Origin: Haemaphysalis longicornis
Lineage: Eukaryota; Arthropoda; Arachnida; Ixodida; Ixodidae
Reading direction: 5' to 3'
DNA: 64,000 bases
NCBI GenBank assembly: GCA_013339765.2
Contig: CM023449.1
Coordinates: 113,015,493 to 113,079,492 of the forward strand
Shown: piece after piece, positions 43,886 to 56,330 of the stretch
How positions within the stretch are numbered: position 1 is the stretch's first letter
Layout: each line of letters begins with the position of its first letter
Program-made: the position numbers and the translations under genes
The notes under the pieces: model-generated
Told to the model about the DNA's origin: nothing
The model's database searches: none
What the model saw: the letters and a program-made list of their open reading frames with translations, nothing else

Positions 43886-44264
43886 GAGGGGTAGAAAAGT
43901 GATCAACGCCATTCGCACTTAAACTGATCGTAAAGTAGGGCGTATCCCGCTGCAAATGTACAAAGGCATTCAACAACGAGAGGAGGTAGCAAAGCGGTTC
44001 ACGAGTTCAAGTGTACGTACATGCTTTGGCATTCACAACCATTAAGAATGGTTTCATGATGACGAAATTTTGTAATTAAAGAATATTTTGCGTCCTTCCG
44101 AAAGAATGTAGTTTGTAATCACTTTATTACAGCTATTGACTCTGAAAAATATTATTTTGCGCTGGCGTACCGTCCGAGTTTATAATTATTGGCAGCACAT
44201 TTCCTTGGCCTCTCTCAATTTACCAGAAATTTATGATGCTGATGATGCACCTGCTGCTGATGAT
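43886..44264. other. No recognised gene
   Basis: AT-rich. A tgatgctgatgatgcacc microsatellite-like patch at about 44233-44270 borders the LINE fragment. Confidence 0.5.
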
Positions 44265-44525
44265 GATAAACAAATGGACGTGGGCAGGGCATGTACTGCG
44301 AAGGCAAGATAACCGTTGGTCATTAAGGGTAACAGAGTGGATCCCTGGAGAAGGGAAGCGTAGCAGGGGGCGGCGGAAAGCTAGATGGGCCGATCAGATC
44401 AAGAAGTTTGCAGGGACAAATTGGTCGCACTTAGCACAGGACCGGGGTAATTGGAGAATAATGGGAGAGGCCTTTGCCCCGCAGTGGGCGTAGATAGGCT
44501 GGTGATAATTATGATGATGACGCAA
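44265..44525 (+). mobile_element. RTE-type LINE, ORF2 C-terminal fragment and tail
   Basis: The plus strand encodes KWTWAGHVLRRQDNRWS, then RGRRKARWADQI, NWSHLAQDRGNW and GEAFAPQW, ending with TAG at 44491-44493. This is the conserved C-terminal signature of RTE-type LINE proteins. It is followed by a short GATGATGA tail to 44520. All upstream domains are absent (5' truncation). The fragment is open for 76 codons and well kept. Confidence 0.85.
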
Positions 44526-47500
44526 CATCCAGCGTCAATTACCCCGTGTTCATTGTGATGTTTTTTCTCGCGTGCATCATAAAACAGTTTCTATGGTAGA
44601 ATGGCTCACCCTCGTCATTTTACTTATCCGTACGATGCAATAAATACCAGGTGGCAGATGAATCTGTCGGCTAGCAGAAGCCTTCGGTAAAGTCGGTAGC
44701 TTCGCGTGATTTGTGCAGTCCTGGGCGGATAGAGATGATGTGATGTAACAACGTATATATAAACCGTGTTGTTGACAGATACGGCACTAATTCTGACCGT
44801 ACGTTTCCCATGGCCGCTGGTGCCGGGAATTTGCAGATCGTACACACAAAACACAAGTTAGCCTGAATGGGACTTTTTTAGCTGAAATACGTCTTTTAAA
44901 CTCCTCACGGAAGGCGGCCTGCTCCCGCGTGTGGTATTATGATGGTGTTAAAACTGCCAGTTTGCACCATGGCCACAAGCAGTCGTAAATAGGCGCAATT
45001 ACCACGATTGCACCTCTCCACAAAACGCAGTATCCAGCTGTGAATACTGCGTTTGTCCTAATGGGAGTATTAAAAACGTCCACGCTTCCTCCATCTCTTT
45101 CGACTCCTTCTTCTTCCCTTCCTCCATTGCGCCTCCTTACAAAATGGCTGCCAGCTGGTACCGTGTGCCGTGTGAGCTCCAGCGTCCCCGAAAACTTGTC
45201 GATGCGAACTTGCGGCCGCACGAACGGATGTGAAGTGCTTCCCGACAATCGAAGCTGGTTGCGAACATCGTGGGATTAGCCTACACTGACGGGCGACACA
45301 CTGCAACGTCGCCTCCGTGTCAGCGACCGACGGAATACGCCAGCGAGCCAACGCGAGGCCTAATTGCAGTGATCGCTGAGAGTGGCTCGTTAAAAACGCG
45401 GTTGTGCCTCTGCGAGGTGGTTGAAGGTAACATGTTCACGTTTTTTATTGTACCCAACATTTTGGGAGACTTGTGCCCCTTCTAGAGCCAAACAAACTCC
45501 GCGTGTTTCCCGCGTCACTGCACGGGCTATTCTCCGCCATTGGAGGTGAGCGTTGTGCGTGAAAGACGGCGCAATACCCGGAACGTCATTGGGGAGGCCG
45601 AACGGTGTGAAAGCAATGTGTATTTGCGCGGGTCTCGAGCAGAACACTCACTCATTCACACCCGCGAGAAGAATGAAAACTGTCCAAACTCTGAACGGCT
45701 GTTAGGTGTTTTGGTTAGGCTGTGTCTGTGGCTTACTGGCAGGCAAGGTGAAGTTGGCCGGCCAAACGCCGCAGGGCGGCCGCTTTTCTTGAGAAGTACG
45801 TGGGGTGCGAGCAGCGCCTGCTACGAGGAGGGTGACTGCTGCGTGCCGCCGGCCATTAATGGCTTTCACTGGAAAGGGAGAAGGTCGGGGCCCCGCGGGA
45901 GCTCTCCCTACGCAAAACGCCATTCGAGGGAGCATTCTGTAGAGGCGACGGACGACTGCTTATTTTGTTTATTGAAGGAGGGGGGGGGGGGGGGGAGGGA
46001 AGGAGCAGGCGTAGGCGTCACACCGACCGAAATTTTTCCTTCACTTTGGGTGAGGGGAGAGAGGGGCAGTGCGGGTGGTAAAACCTGAAGGTCGCTCCCA
46101 GAACACTACACGCAAGGAAAAAAGGGAAAGGAAGCATTTTGAGAAGTTGGTCGCCACAAGGGGCGCGCACACTTCTGAATAGCAGAGCACTTCGGTTTGA
46201 CAAACTAGTGAGCGCAGGTGTCTCGGACGGAAGTGCAATTTTGCGTAGCTTTAAGTTAACATTCCGACATTACGTTAAGTTGTACACAAGAGTGACAAGT
46301 TCAGCGTCTTTACACTGCCGTTTCTTTTTTGTTCAGGTCAGATGCCCAATATGCGTGTGTATTTGTGGCCGCAGCTTTAAAGCGTTTTGCTATCCCTCTA
46401 ATGCATGTGCTGCTGCGGCTTCCTGGGAACGGGCCAGGAGGCGCGGCGACGTCAGCGTTTGCGAGGCAGGTGCAAGCAAACAGCGCAGCGACGACATGCT
46501 GACCGCATTGTTTGCAAATGGCTTATTTTTTTTTCACCTAGGAGTGTTGTAGTAGATAAAGTTCTTACCAGATACCTTGTTTTCTCGATGTAGGTGTTTT
46601 GTTGATTGAGTGTTTTTATTGTCTTATTAACGTGTTCACACGTACATCGTATTTATGCAATTTTTATGCAATAAATTGACTCTGCATAAAACAAACTTTT
46701 CACTTTTTGCTATTCAACGTTTAAAGCGGAAAAAGACTATAAATGACGTAATCCTAATCAAAAAATAAAAATGCGGCCTGTGCGCGCATTAAGAACTCCC
46801 AAATACAGTAATAAATTCATCTTATATCAGGCGCACAAAAGAAAAACTCGAATGCAGGTCACCACTGCTCCCAAGGCGCCTCCTGAAAACTCCCAATCGC
46901 AGGAAATAATACACTCCCAATGGTACCCCTGGAAATTCCCAATGTAGTGTCAGTAAAATGAAACTCTCTTATGCTACTGACAAATCGGCGGAAATAATGG
47001 TAGTAAGGCGAAACTCCCATTGGAAGGAGTTTTGAAAACTCCAAATTGGTACTGAGTTATGCAACAAGCCATTTACTCCCATTCCGGCTTATTTGTGTTC
47101 TGTGTGTATGCGGACTGGAGCAAAAGGGCAGAGCAAGGGATCAAGCCTAGCGGTAGCTTGTGTGAACAAAATTTTATGGAAAAGGGTCGCAACTGCACAT
47201 TGATGGCAGTATTCTTTGGCCTATTTGGCTTTCTCGACCATGGTTTTATCTACTGCCATATTTTTTTACCTTGGTTTTATTTATACATTTTATTTATTTA
47301 CTACCATGTTTTCAAGACCATGTTTTTACTTAATAGCCTCTGATCGTCTGGCAAGAATATAGCTGCTCATTTTTGTGAAGCTTGGCGGACATTAACATCC
47401 CCTAAGCTCTTCAGAGTACAAGATTTCAGGTTGATCACTTTATGCAAAGATAGCGTTTAAACACTGGGTTCAAAAACATGCGTTTTTGGGTTCAAAAACA

Positions 47501-47799
47501 ACTTTCAGAAGCATTTTCCATTAAAAAACGAGGAAATACGTGCGTCAGCCAACCGTCTGTCATGTTATCAGATGTTCAGTTTGGTTTTTCGGGAAAAGAC
47601 TGATGTAGTGTGCCGTGACGTTTTTCTGATTTTGTACACATGCGGTATAATTGCAGGCAGTGTTTTGATTGTCGTTCCCCTAGATTGTGCAAGTTGGTAA
47701 ATTGTAGTGTACCAGATGTAATGACGGTGGCTTTGATCGTGTGTGTTTCCGAATAAACGTTTCAGTTGCTAGTGGCATGTCGTTTCCATGGTCTTTCTT
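44526..47799. other. No recognised gene; CpG-rich patch 45050-46110
   Basis: 45050-46110 is richer in GC and CpG than its surroundings and gives frames up to 182 codons (plus, 45540-46088), which end in a Gly-rich stretch made by a 16-G run (45980-45995). None shows a domain. A CpG-rich island could mark a promoter or a degraded element. 46870-47050 repeats the word actccca(a/t)t about six times. Confidence 0.4.
46870..47050. repeat. Cluster of ACTCCCAAT words
   Basis: aactcccaat, cactcccaatggtac, aattcccaat, aactcccattgg and aactccaaattggtac recur within 180 bp, with a small hairpin tgtcagta...tactgaca (about 46938-46984). It looks like a short foldback or decayed MITE. Confidence 0.45.
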
Positions 47800-47862
47800 G
47801 TTTACGTTTTGTTTTCCGCCGCCCCACCATGAACCCATACCAACAAGCTCAACTCTCACTTC
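47800..47862. mobile_element. Fragment of the F foldback family
   Basis: gttttccgccgcccc, then cataccaacaagctcaac, matches the tail side of F1 (taccaacaagcccaac) and the arm end of F3 (gttttccgctgg). Only one arm end and tail are present. Confidence 0.45.
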
Positions 47863-49999
47863 TTCTTAATTCGTTAGAAATCGAAAGGGACGTTACGAGT
47901 GTCCCAGCAGTATGCGTTTCCGCTACACATTGACCAAAATGTCTCAAACTATACCTAACACAGAATACCATTCATAATAGATCTGAATTTGGAGATTCAC
48001 ACATTATATCCACTACGTTCTCTCCGCGATTACAAGTATTGGTATCTATTGTGCGACTGATCCCCACGTGGCATGTTACCAAATGTGAACGTAATATGTT
48101 TTACTTCTCAGTGGTTGCCACCTTTGGTTAGTTATAGCGTTGCGTCAGGCAGTTTTTTCATTCTAGAACTGCGGAAAAACATCTGCTTCGTCAATGGCGC
48201 AATTCAGTGATTTCGTCGAAGCACTTTATAAATCCTGGTGATGTGGGGAAGGCTTTTTCACGTGGGTGACCTCGTCAGAGTACATGTTTGTATCCACTTG
48301 AGTAATCTGTTAGCAATTCTCAACTGTAGGGAGACCAGGTGGAAGTATGAATATTTCTGGAACGCTTGTGAACTTTTGATTGTGGGTGCAGTGGACAGCT
48401 CCACTGTGCAGTTGAAAACGTCTTATCGAAATTCCTTGACAAAGTGTTGACACTTCGATCACGGATAGCCTTTTAAACTGCATATAGAATACGAAAGGCA
48501 CGCGAAACCGCATCTAACGCTTTGTGGAGATTCAAAGGTGTCAAGAGGGCCCGCACGGAATGTGATCTATCCCTTTCGTTGTTTGCTTTTTTTTTAGTGT
48601 GGTTAAATAACGTCTCTGTGAAGCAGACGCATTTTATCACTGCGATGATGAAAAAACACTGAAGTTCGCCTATCAGGGGTGACTTCTTCTGGGATCACTC
48701 CGCAGTTTAGGCTTATGTAAACTTCTTAAGTGAGTTTAGTCTTATAAAGTATTAAGAGGCTAACCTTTTTTTAAAGCTTCTTTTAGACAATTTCACGCGT
48801 CCTGCGGGAACGCACGAATGATGGGCCTTGCGCTGACGGCCGGTCAACCAGTGACAAGCTCTCTCTCCATGGGTATATTTATTTTGAGATGAACGTGGTC
48901 ACTGTTTCAACAATTATTCGTGTATGTGACGAAGCAGCATTGAGGGCACTCAATTTAATGAACAAATGTGCATCGTCCCAGACAGCCTCTGCGTGGTCGG
49001 AGTAAGTGTACCTTGCGTACCTTGCTAATTGGGGTGGGAGATGGCTGGAGGACCTTGGTTACAACAGACGCAGCTAGATCAGCAACAACTCACGGTGTCT
49101 CCTGAAGCAGTCACAAGAAGGGCTGTCTAGACATCCAAGAGAGGAAAACAAATTAGTTAGCTCTCCTTCACGGGTATAGGTACAACAAGTTTGGTATATG
49201 ACTCTGGAAGAGAAGGGCGTCAGGCATTGCCTCTGCCTTCATATTTCCCCCACTTGCGTGACTAAGGTGTTCCACGAATGTGTTCCTTGTTTAGAAAGCT
49301 CGTCACAAATACTAATGAGAAAACATCAACGACAAAGTAGCAGTACCAGCTTCCCGCACACGCCCCCATCTTTACGAATCTTGTCACTGGTGCGTGAGGG
49401 CAGGGCTAGGCGTCAATTACGGCCTCGTCGTCTTCACAAAAGAGCAAACGTTTACGTGTCGGTTACCCTTCTTGTCGTATTCAAAGAAGAGAAACAAGAA
49501 TAGCGCAATATGTTGTCGTGTTCTTGCATCTCGACGACAAAGCGGTTCTCAATGTTTCACACTTCAAACATGAACGACGTCATTGTCGGGTGTTCCTCGT
49601 GGAACCATGGCGCCAGTTACGCATGAGCGCATATGCCAATTCTTGAAAACGCCGGTGTTATCTTTTAGAAACACTTAAATTTAAGGCATTTGGCAAACCA
49701 AACTGCGCCGACGGTGTCAGCAGCCGTAATAGAGGGTTCTATAATAATTGAGTAGGGCCTAGAAATTTCTTGTTGGTGAACATGCCGACACACGCGCGCA
49801 TTCGTTTTTCACCTCTGGTTGGAACCAGTCCGGAATCCTCGCACTCTGGCGCTACAACGCGCGAGGTGCTGGCCGCCGCGCAGTAGTGTTGTGGTGCATG
49901 TAAAAAACAGAGCTGTAATCATGTATACGTTATGCGATCTCATATCCAGTAATCCCTCAAAATATAATTTTTATACTAATCTCATGCAGTACGCTACGA

Positions 50000-50095
50000 T
50001 CCGGTATGCTTTATTATATTGTTGTATACGGTATACAATATACCGTGTACAGCATACACTGTATTGTTGTATAGAATACTGTACTGTAGTAATAT
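50000..50095. repeat. GTATAC-rich palindromic cluster
   Basis: Includes TTGTATACGGTATACAA and CGGTATACAATATACCG, two overlapping odd-length palindromes, and further ttgtata/tactgta words. Likely cruciform-prone simple sequence. Confidence 0.6.
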
Positions 50096-53000
50096 AAATA
50101 CCTAACTTGTTCAACATGCTTCATACCCTCCAGATATCATCGGTCGGCAAAGGTTCCTTTCATGAAAGATAATTTATCGTTACCATGTATTCCATGGAGC
50201 AGGGAAATTTTACGATTCTGCATCCTATTTACCGTTTATGAGGAAAGCAGCGTATTCAAATATTTTTCTCGTAAATCCTACCCACATTGCGTCTCGGAAT
50301 TACAAGTCGGTACTCCACTGTGCCCCAACTGCGCATACCCAGCTTCCTTTATTTCTAAAGCATCGTCAGAGTAACGCATCTTGCCAAGAGATGCGGTTAT
50401 TACTGGCGGTTTCAAGCGATGCAAAAATATGGACAAATGATGATGATGTTGATGATGTCCTCAAATTTTTTGGCACGTACCCACAAGGGGGGATTGGCCA
50501 GGGCTAAATCGGTTAAAAACGTGGGGACTTCAATATGCTTATTTCCGAAAAGAGGCTGTAAAAGGAAACTTAGTTGTTAATAAGACCCGAAAAGCACTTT
50601 GCATCTATCTTGGTTGTGTCTTCTTTCTCTTTCTTTTTTTCTTGTTTTAAATAATTTTTTGTTCGTGGGGGCTTTTTCTCCTTGAAGTGCCGCATTAGAG
50701 TATGTTATGTGATGTAGTGTACGAGACCTTTCGGCCAGGAAATGGAGCAATTATACTTCTTCAACTTGAATTGTTCTGTGGCTTAATTAGTCTTCAATGT
50801 TTTTTTTACGTTTACGATATTGTGCATTATTGTAAAAAGACCATCGCTGCGGAATGCTGAGGTTGTGTTTTTTTTACGAGTATTGTTCCAGATAGGATGT
50901 GGTTTGGCTGGTTCTTTTTCTACCCGTGCTGTCAAAGTTCAATTATGTTTTACATTACCCCTCACTACATGGGTGCTAAGGTTGCTTAGAAATGTTTTTT
51001 TAATTTTTACTTTGATGCGTCTTATCAGGTTCGTGTATGTTTTCTTTACGTTCCCGAAGTGCCCTTTTGCCAGTATGTTTTGAATTGTCGTTGTGTTGGC
51101 TAATCACTGCGGGAACACTATACTCAGTCTTTTATATTTGTCCTTGTAGATGAGTTTTCTTTTGCGAGTTTGATTATGTGGCCTGGCTCAACATCAAACC
51201 AAACAGGCTCACAAAGTGTCCTGGCTCCATCACCCATACGGTCATGAGGATATTTAAAATTAATGAATAAATCCCCGCGTATACATTATAATATTGTGAT
51301 GTAGTGACATTCCTGCAGAGTGAATGCGTTTGGCTCCTGCTGACAGATGTTTCTCTACGAGTTTTGTCTGTCGTTGCGTCCAGTTTATGTGGTTTCATTG
51401 AAACATCACTTAAAACTGGTTCTCGTGTTTTTATATTGTAGGTATTGGTTTTGATGTGCCAGAAGTGTGGGCTATATTTCTGTACTGCTGCAGGAAAAAA
51501 ACTGTATGGGCGATACGGGCATTGTCAAGCTGTGAGAGCGCAGCTTTTTCCAGAGTCCTCTCTTCTTTCTTTTGGAAGGAAGAGAAAGTGAAAAAGCATT
51601 TATTGGAGCCGATAATAAAGAAAAGAAAACATTGAGTATTTGATCAATTGAGGAGAATATAAACCAACAAGAACATTTTTTCTGATGGTATATTCATTTA
51701 GTTCCTAATTTCTAGCAATCCCACCTTATTCTGTCTGAGCCAAAGGAGAAATGTACGCTTCTTTGGGCTCGGTGAGAAGAACCGCGACTTTTATTGAGCT
51801 AAGATCGCGCGCAGCACTACCAGTTCTTAGTCCAGGACACCCGTTGATACAAAACCTCAAACCAAATTTGAGCCTATGCAAGAATTCGAGTTAATGTACC
51901 CTTAACATTTCTGTTACTGGAAACGGGGCTATGCTTTGCCCAGAAGTCATCACTAGCTACAACGCCTCGTGTACCTTCTAGATAGGATATGCTGTGGTCT
52001 GACGTCCACATGGGGACAGGGATATGTGAATGGCCGATGTGAGCCCTAACATTACGCTTTGAGGTCTGACGTCGTCACCCACACTCGGAACTTGACTACA
52101 ATAAGTCTAACATCACTTGACGCATTGCTAGGCTCAAAGTTATGGTCACGTAACCTAAAGGCGAGTATACGACTAACGACATGCCCACTCAGTTTTATTC
52201 GACAGTGACAATGACAGAATCCGTCAGAAGCTCCAGGCAGATGAACCCATCAATTTTCGGCTGCAACGTCAACTTGACTGCAGATAATTCTGATGTACCC
52301 ACTGAAGTGGATTGGCCAGTGACATTGACAAGCTATGCGAGACGCTTAAAGCCAAAACCCCACTTCCCACTTTGCCGCAATATCCGCAGGCCAACCTACA
52401 ATGCTCATATACCCACTCATCAAGGTTCCAGCCCTGACGATTAACACATACGCCAAGGGCTCATAGCTGATTCACCAATTTCTCTTTCGCATCCAGGTGG
52501 ACATGCCCACTCGCACGTATCTTTCAAACAAAACAAAGAGTGATGATCACAAGTTTATATCGTGAAAGAAAGCCCAGGTGCATTCGCAATTTTGCTCGGC
52601 ATAGCTAGATCTCTGGGTTTTGCTAGACTTTCAGTTTGCATAGTTTTCACGCAGGTTAAACACGATTATGCTTGTTTATGTAGGAAAATAGAACAGACAT
52701 TTTATAAAATGAGCCGAGTATGTTTGTGTAAGCACTGATGTTTTGCTTTGCGGTTAACAGTTCTGTCAAGCACTAGGCATGCACCAGTCTTAGAAGTTCC
52801 TTAAGGTCTCCTGTATCCCCACCTCGTGTACACGCTGTTTTTTTTATAAAAGAAATGCTGTTACAACGGGCAGTAAAGCCAAATGCCTGTGCCATAAAAT
52901 TGGCGCAAAGATTTGCCGTGGTTCGTCAAGATGGTTCGCAAAAAAAAAAGAAAAACGCAAAATGCAGTTTCTAAGGCAGTGTTACCTTATTAGTGGGATG

Positions 53001-53659
53001 AGTGCTTAGAAGCTACTACGGGTGTAGAGAGGGGTCGTTCTTTTGTTGGAACGGTGGAGGAGGAAATCGGGTGAGGAATCACGGGCTGAAAACAAGAGGG
53101 ACGCCCGACTGTGCATCAGTACAAAGTATTGATGCACACCCTTCGGCGTACCCATAAGCAAAGTGTACATTGTGCACTGCTGGATTCGTTATAGAGTTTT
53201 TAAAGAAATGTTCAGCGAGTGGACTGAGCAAATCTGGTATAGACGTGCCTTTGTGTTTCCTATAAGGCGTCTACGCTGCGCCTGCTGCATTCCGGCAAAG
53301 ACGACTGCTTTGCCAGGAAACCATCGAATTCCGCAAAAATGAATGTTATTTTCCTACCTACACCTAAAACGACGCCAGCTCCACCTTTGTGATAAAAATT
53401 TTGCGATGAAATTGTTCTCACTTTTACATATTTTAAAGTTGTGTATTTTTATTTCATTTCGTTTGCACGTTACTTACCTAATAATTATTTTATTGTTATC
53501 ATATTGACTTGCAAAATTAGGGATTGCGTGTATTAACATTAGGACGAACAAAGTGTCTTTGCGGTGGTGGCCGCTGCACCATGACTATTCTTGTTGCCTT
53601 AGAAATATACCTAGACGGCTTTCTCAGCTGTGTAGCATGCTCTCGACTTTAAACGACAA

Positions 53660-53682
53660 CCCCCCCCCCCCCCCCCCCCCCC
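53660..53682. repeat. Poly-C run of 23
   Basis: Uninterrupted C run followed by gccgcc. Length is probably polymorphic or an assembly estimate. Confidence 0.9.
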
Positions 53683-55843
53683 GCCGCCCTATACCGTGCA
53701 CGCTTATATCGCTAAAACCGGAAGCGGCCGGCGCATATGCTGACAACTAGTGAAGTGACGTCATAAACAAGCAGGGCGTATACATTTGTTATCCTGACTG
53801 GGAAATGCGGTATTGTACGTCACAGCGACTGTTGTAAGAACTCACTACTAAAACACTTTCTGGCACGTTGCGCACACGAGTTCATTGAGGAACGGTCTCA
53901 CAGTTTAAACGACTTGCTGGGATGTAGCGGCGTTCAGTGCCGACTCGCGCTTCGCGTCAGTGAGTAACATGTCAGAGATTGTTAAAGCTCGAAGGCAGCG
54001 AGTCTGGTAAAGGCCTATACGCGTAAGAGGTGCAATTAAGAACTGAGAGCGGGCTGCCCGGCAAAATTGGATCTCGTTACTGCGCTTATACTGATGAGTT
54101 TCGCAGCGCCCGCTGCTAGAGTGGCTCTCGGCTAGGTGAAAAATGATCGTCCGTACGATAAATACTTACATTAGTCTCAAAATAGGACCCATTGAGCCGA
54201 TTTGAGCGGTTAGTGTCGGTAAAACGACCTCTGAGTTGAACTTCTCCGTCGTTAATTTTTCACATACGTCTCTATTCGACTTCTTTCGCGCATGACCTGG
54301 AGCTAGGAGCTATCGTCTGCATCTGGTGCAAAGACGCCCATCATCTTTTGCGCAATTAAAAAGGATCACACAAGGCTGACCAACCGTTCCTTGATTCACA
54401 TAGAAAATAAAGAATTGAGCACAAAATGGCGCGCAAATGTTTATTTATTTCTAAATTTATTCAAATAGACGGATAGCTGCTCGAGCTCTTATTATTACAA
54501 GTATTGCTAATACAACATGCCATTTGGTTATCAGCGTGACTCAACATACGCACCAGAAAGTGAAGGCTACGATCATAATCACAATTTTTGGACATATCGT
54601 TCCGTTTGTCGACGCTTCCAGTATGTGGGGCAAAATGCTGTCTGGCATTAATGTTTATCATCGCGCGGGATATATATAAAATCACGCTGCCCCATTGTAT
54701 GCCTCCGTCCCAATGAAATTTGACGGCTGAGATAATCGCACTCATGTCCCGAATTTATGATTTACCATAAAAAAATCATGCACCCCTCCGTGTAATGGTG
54801 ACTATGGTTGAACGCGACGCTTTCTCCTCATGGATACTTTGCTGGGCCAATCCCACACTCCGAGTAAGTGATACTTTTGAGATACGCACCACTGTTCTAG
54901 AATACCCACAGCAACTCTCGGGTGTGCACTCCGTAGGCCTTACGTTTGGGTTTAGGGTCTAGGGCGTCATTCGGTACCTGCTGCCTGGCGGTCCCTCCGA
55001 CCATGTCGAAATGGAGCAATCGGATAGACGCCAGCTTCATAATGCGACGAACCCAGTTTCGATTACTGCCACGGGAAGCGCTGGCCTTGTTGTCGTAGCT
55101 CGCTCGCTGGACCCAAGTTGATCCGCACGACGTTCCATCGTAGCGCCTGTCGTCGCGGCGTCCCACAGAAGCTTCGAAAGGCAAGCGGTTTAAGAGGCAT
55201 AAGCGCTCGAAACTAGTGAACCGCTGGCGCTGCTTATGCATCTCCCTCTGTTTAGAGCAAAGAAAACTTCAGGTACATTTAGTTCTAAACATACGCAATT
55301 AGGCGGCACCGCCCACATTCATTTAGTTAGGAACGCTTGTTGTGTTGGTTTTACTTTATAAAGGAAAAAAAGTAGCAGTGCAACGCCAGCACCCGCAGGA
55401 GGAAAACCACGCACAAAAAGAACAGAACTCCCTCTGCCGCAGTTTGAAGCGGCGGGCGTTCGAGCACTGCGAAGGCAGGGTATTTCAATTGCATTGGGTG
55501 GTAGCAGTCAGCGGATTACGGTGCTACAGCCCATTAGGGTGAATCACTGCTCTGCACTTCTGAGAGCTTTCACATCGAGTGGAACGGCTTTAATTATTCC
55601 TTTGCTACACCCACAATCATTCCTTATCATCGTCAGAGAAAGTATGCTTCCTTGCCGGGCTATTGACGTACAATGGAAACCTGCATGACAAGAAAGCTTC
55701 GCTTTCAAAAGAACCGATATGAAAAGGTCCGTGCATCTACCCATCGGAATTCCATTATCGGGGCGTAATCATACTAAAAACTTTTCAGGTTCAAAACTTG
55801 CAGCAATTTAAGGATTGCTAAATAAATCGCAGTCTCTTTTAAA

Positions 55844-56330
55844 AGCTCTGCCCATACAAAAATATTGTATGGTCGGCTATAGAAAATCCTTTTTATGGTC
55901 GTCGTTAGCTATTTGGCCCAATAATCTTTAGACTTTTCTATGGCTATCTTTAGCGATTCGTACCGCCATTCCTATGGGTGTCTTTAGCTTCATCTATAAC
56001 CGGTTCTACGGCTGTCTTTAGCTATTCTTATCGACATTCCTATGGGTGTCTTTAGGTTCTTCTATAGCAGGTTGTACGGTTGTCTTTAGCTATTCGTATT
56101 GAAATCCCTATGGGTGTCTTTAGCTGCTTCTATAGCCGGTTCTATGGCTGTCTTAGGTTTTCCTTCGATATCGCTATGGCTATAGAAGAATCTAAAGACA
56201 CCCATAGGAATGTCGATAGGAATGGGTAAAGACAGCCATAGAAATGTCTAAAGATAATTGGGCCAAATAGCTAAAGACAACCATAAGAAGGTTTGTCAAT
56301 AGCCGACCATACAATATTTTTGCATGAGCT
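55844..56330. mobile_element. Foldback element W1 with 68-bp internal tandem
   Basis: The ends are long inverted repeats: AGCTCTGCCCATACAAAAAT... against its inverse, with similarity continuing about 100 bp inward (tagctatttggcccaataat on both arms). Inside, TATGGGTGTCTTTAG recurs at 55973, 56041 and 56109, an exact 68-bp period. The terminal ccatacaaaaatattgtatgg is itself a palindrome. No coding capacity. Likely a non-autonomous foldback DNA element. Confidence 0.8.

Larger units (their letters stand above)
47863..55843. other. Long stretch without recognised gene
   Basis: No domain recognised in about 8 kb. Frames are short (at most 114 codons: minus 54897-55241; 101 codons: plus 49198-49503). 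Low-complexity features inside are an ATAC/GTAT palindrome cluster near 50000-50095 and a 23-C run at 53660-53682. Confidence 0.45.

Noticed and set aside
45070..45351. Possible THAP-type zinc domain on the minus strand
   Set aside because: Only a GKHF-like patch resembles it; the required spaced cysteines are not in one frame.
45540..46088. 182-codon plus frame
   Set aside because: No domain; its Gly-rich end comes from a G homopolymer; not supported as a gene beyond composition.
54897..55241. 114-codon minus frame
   Set aside because: No recognisable domain, no flanking gene signals, and length is within chance for a window this size.
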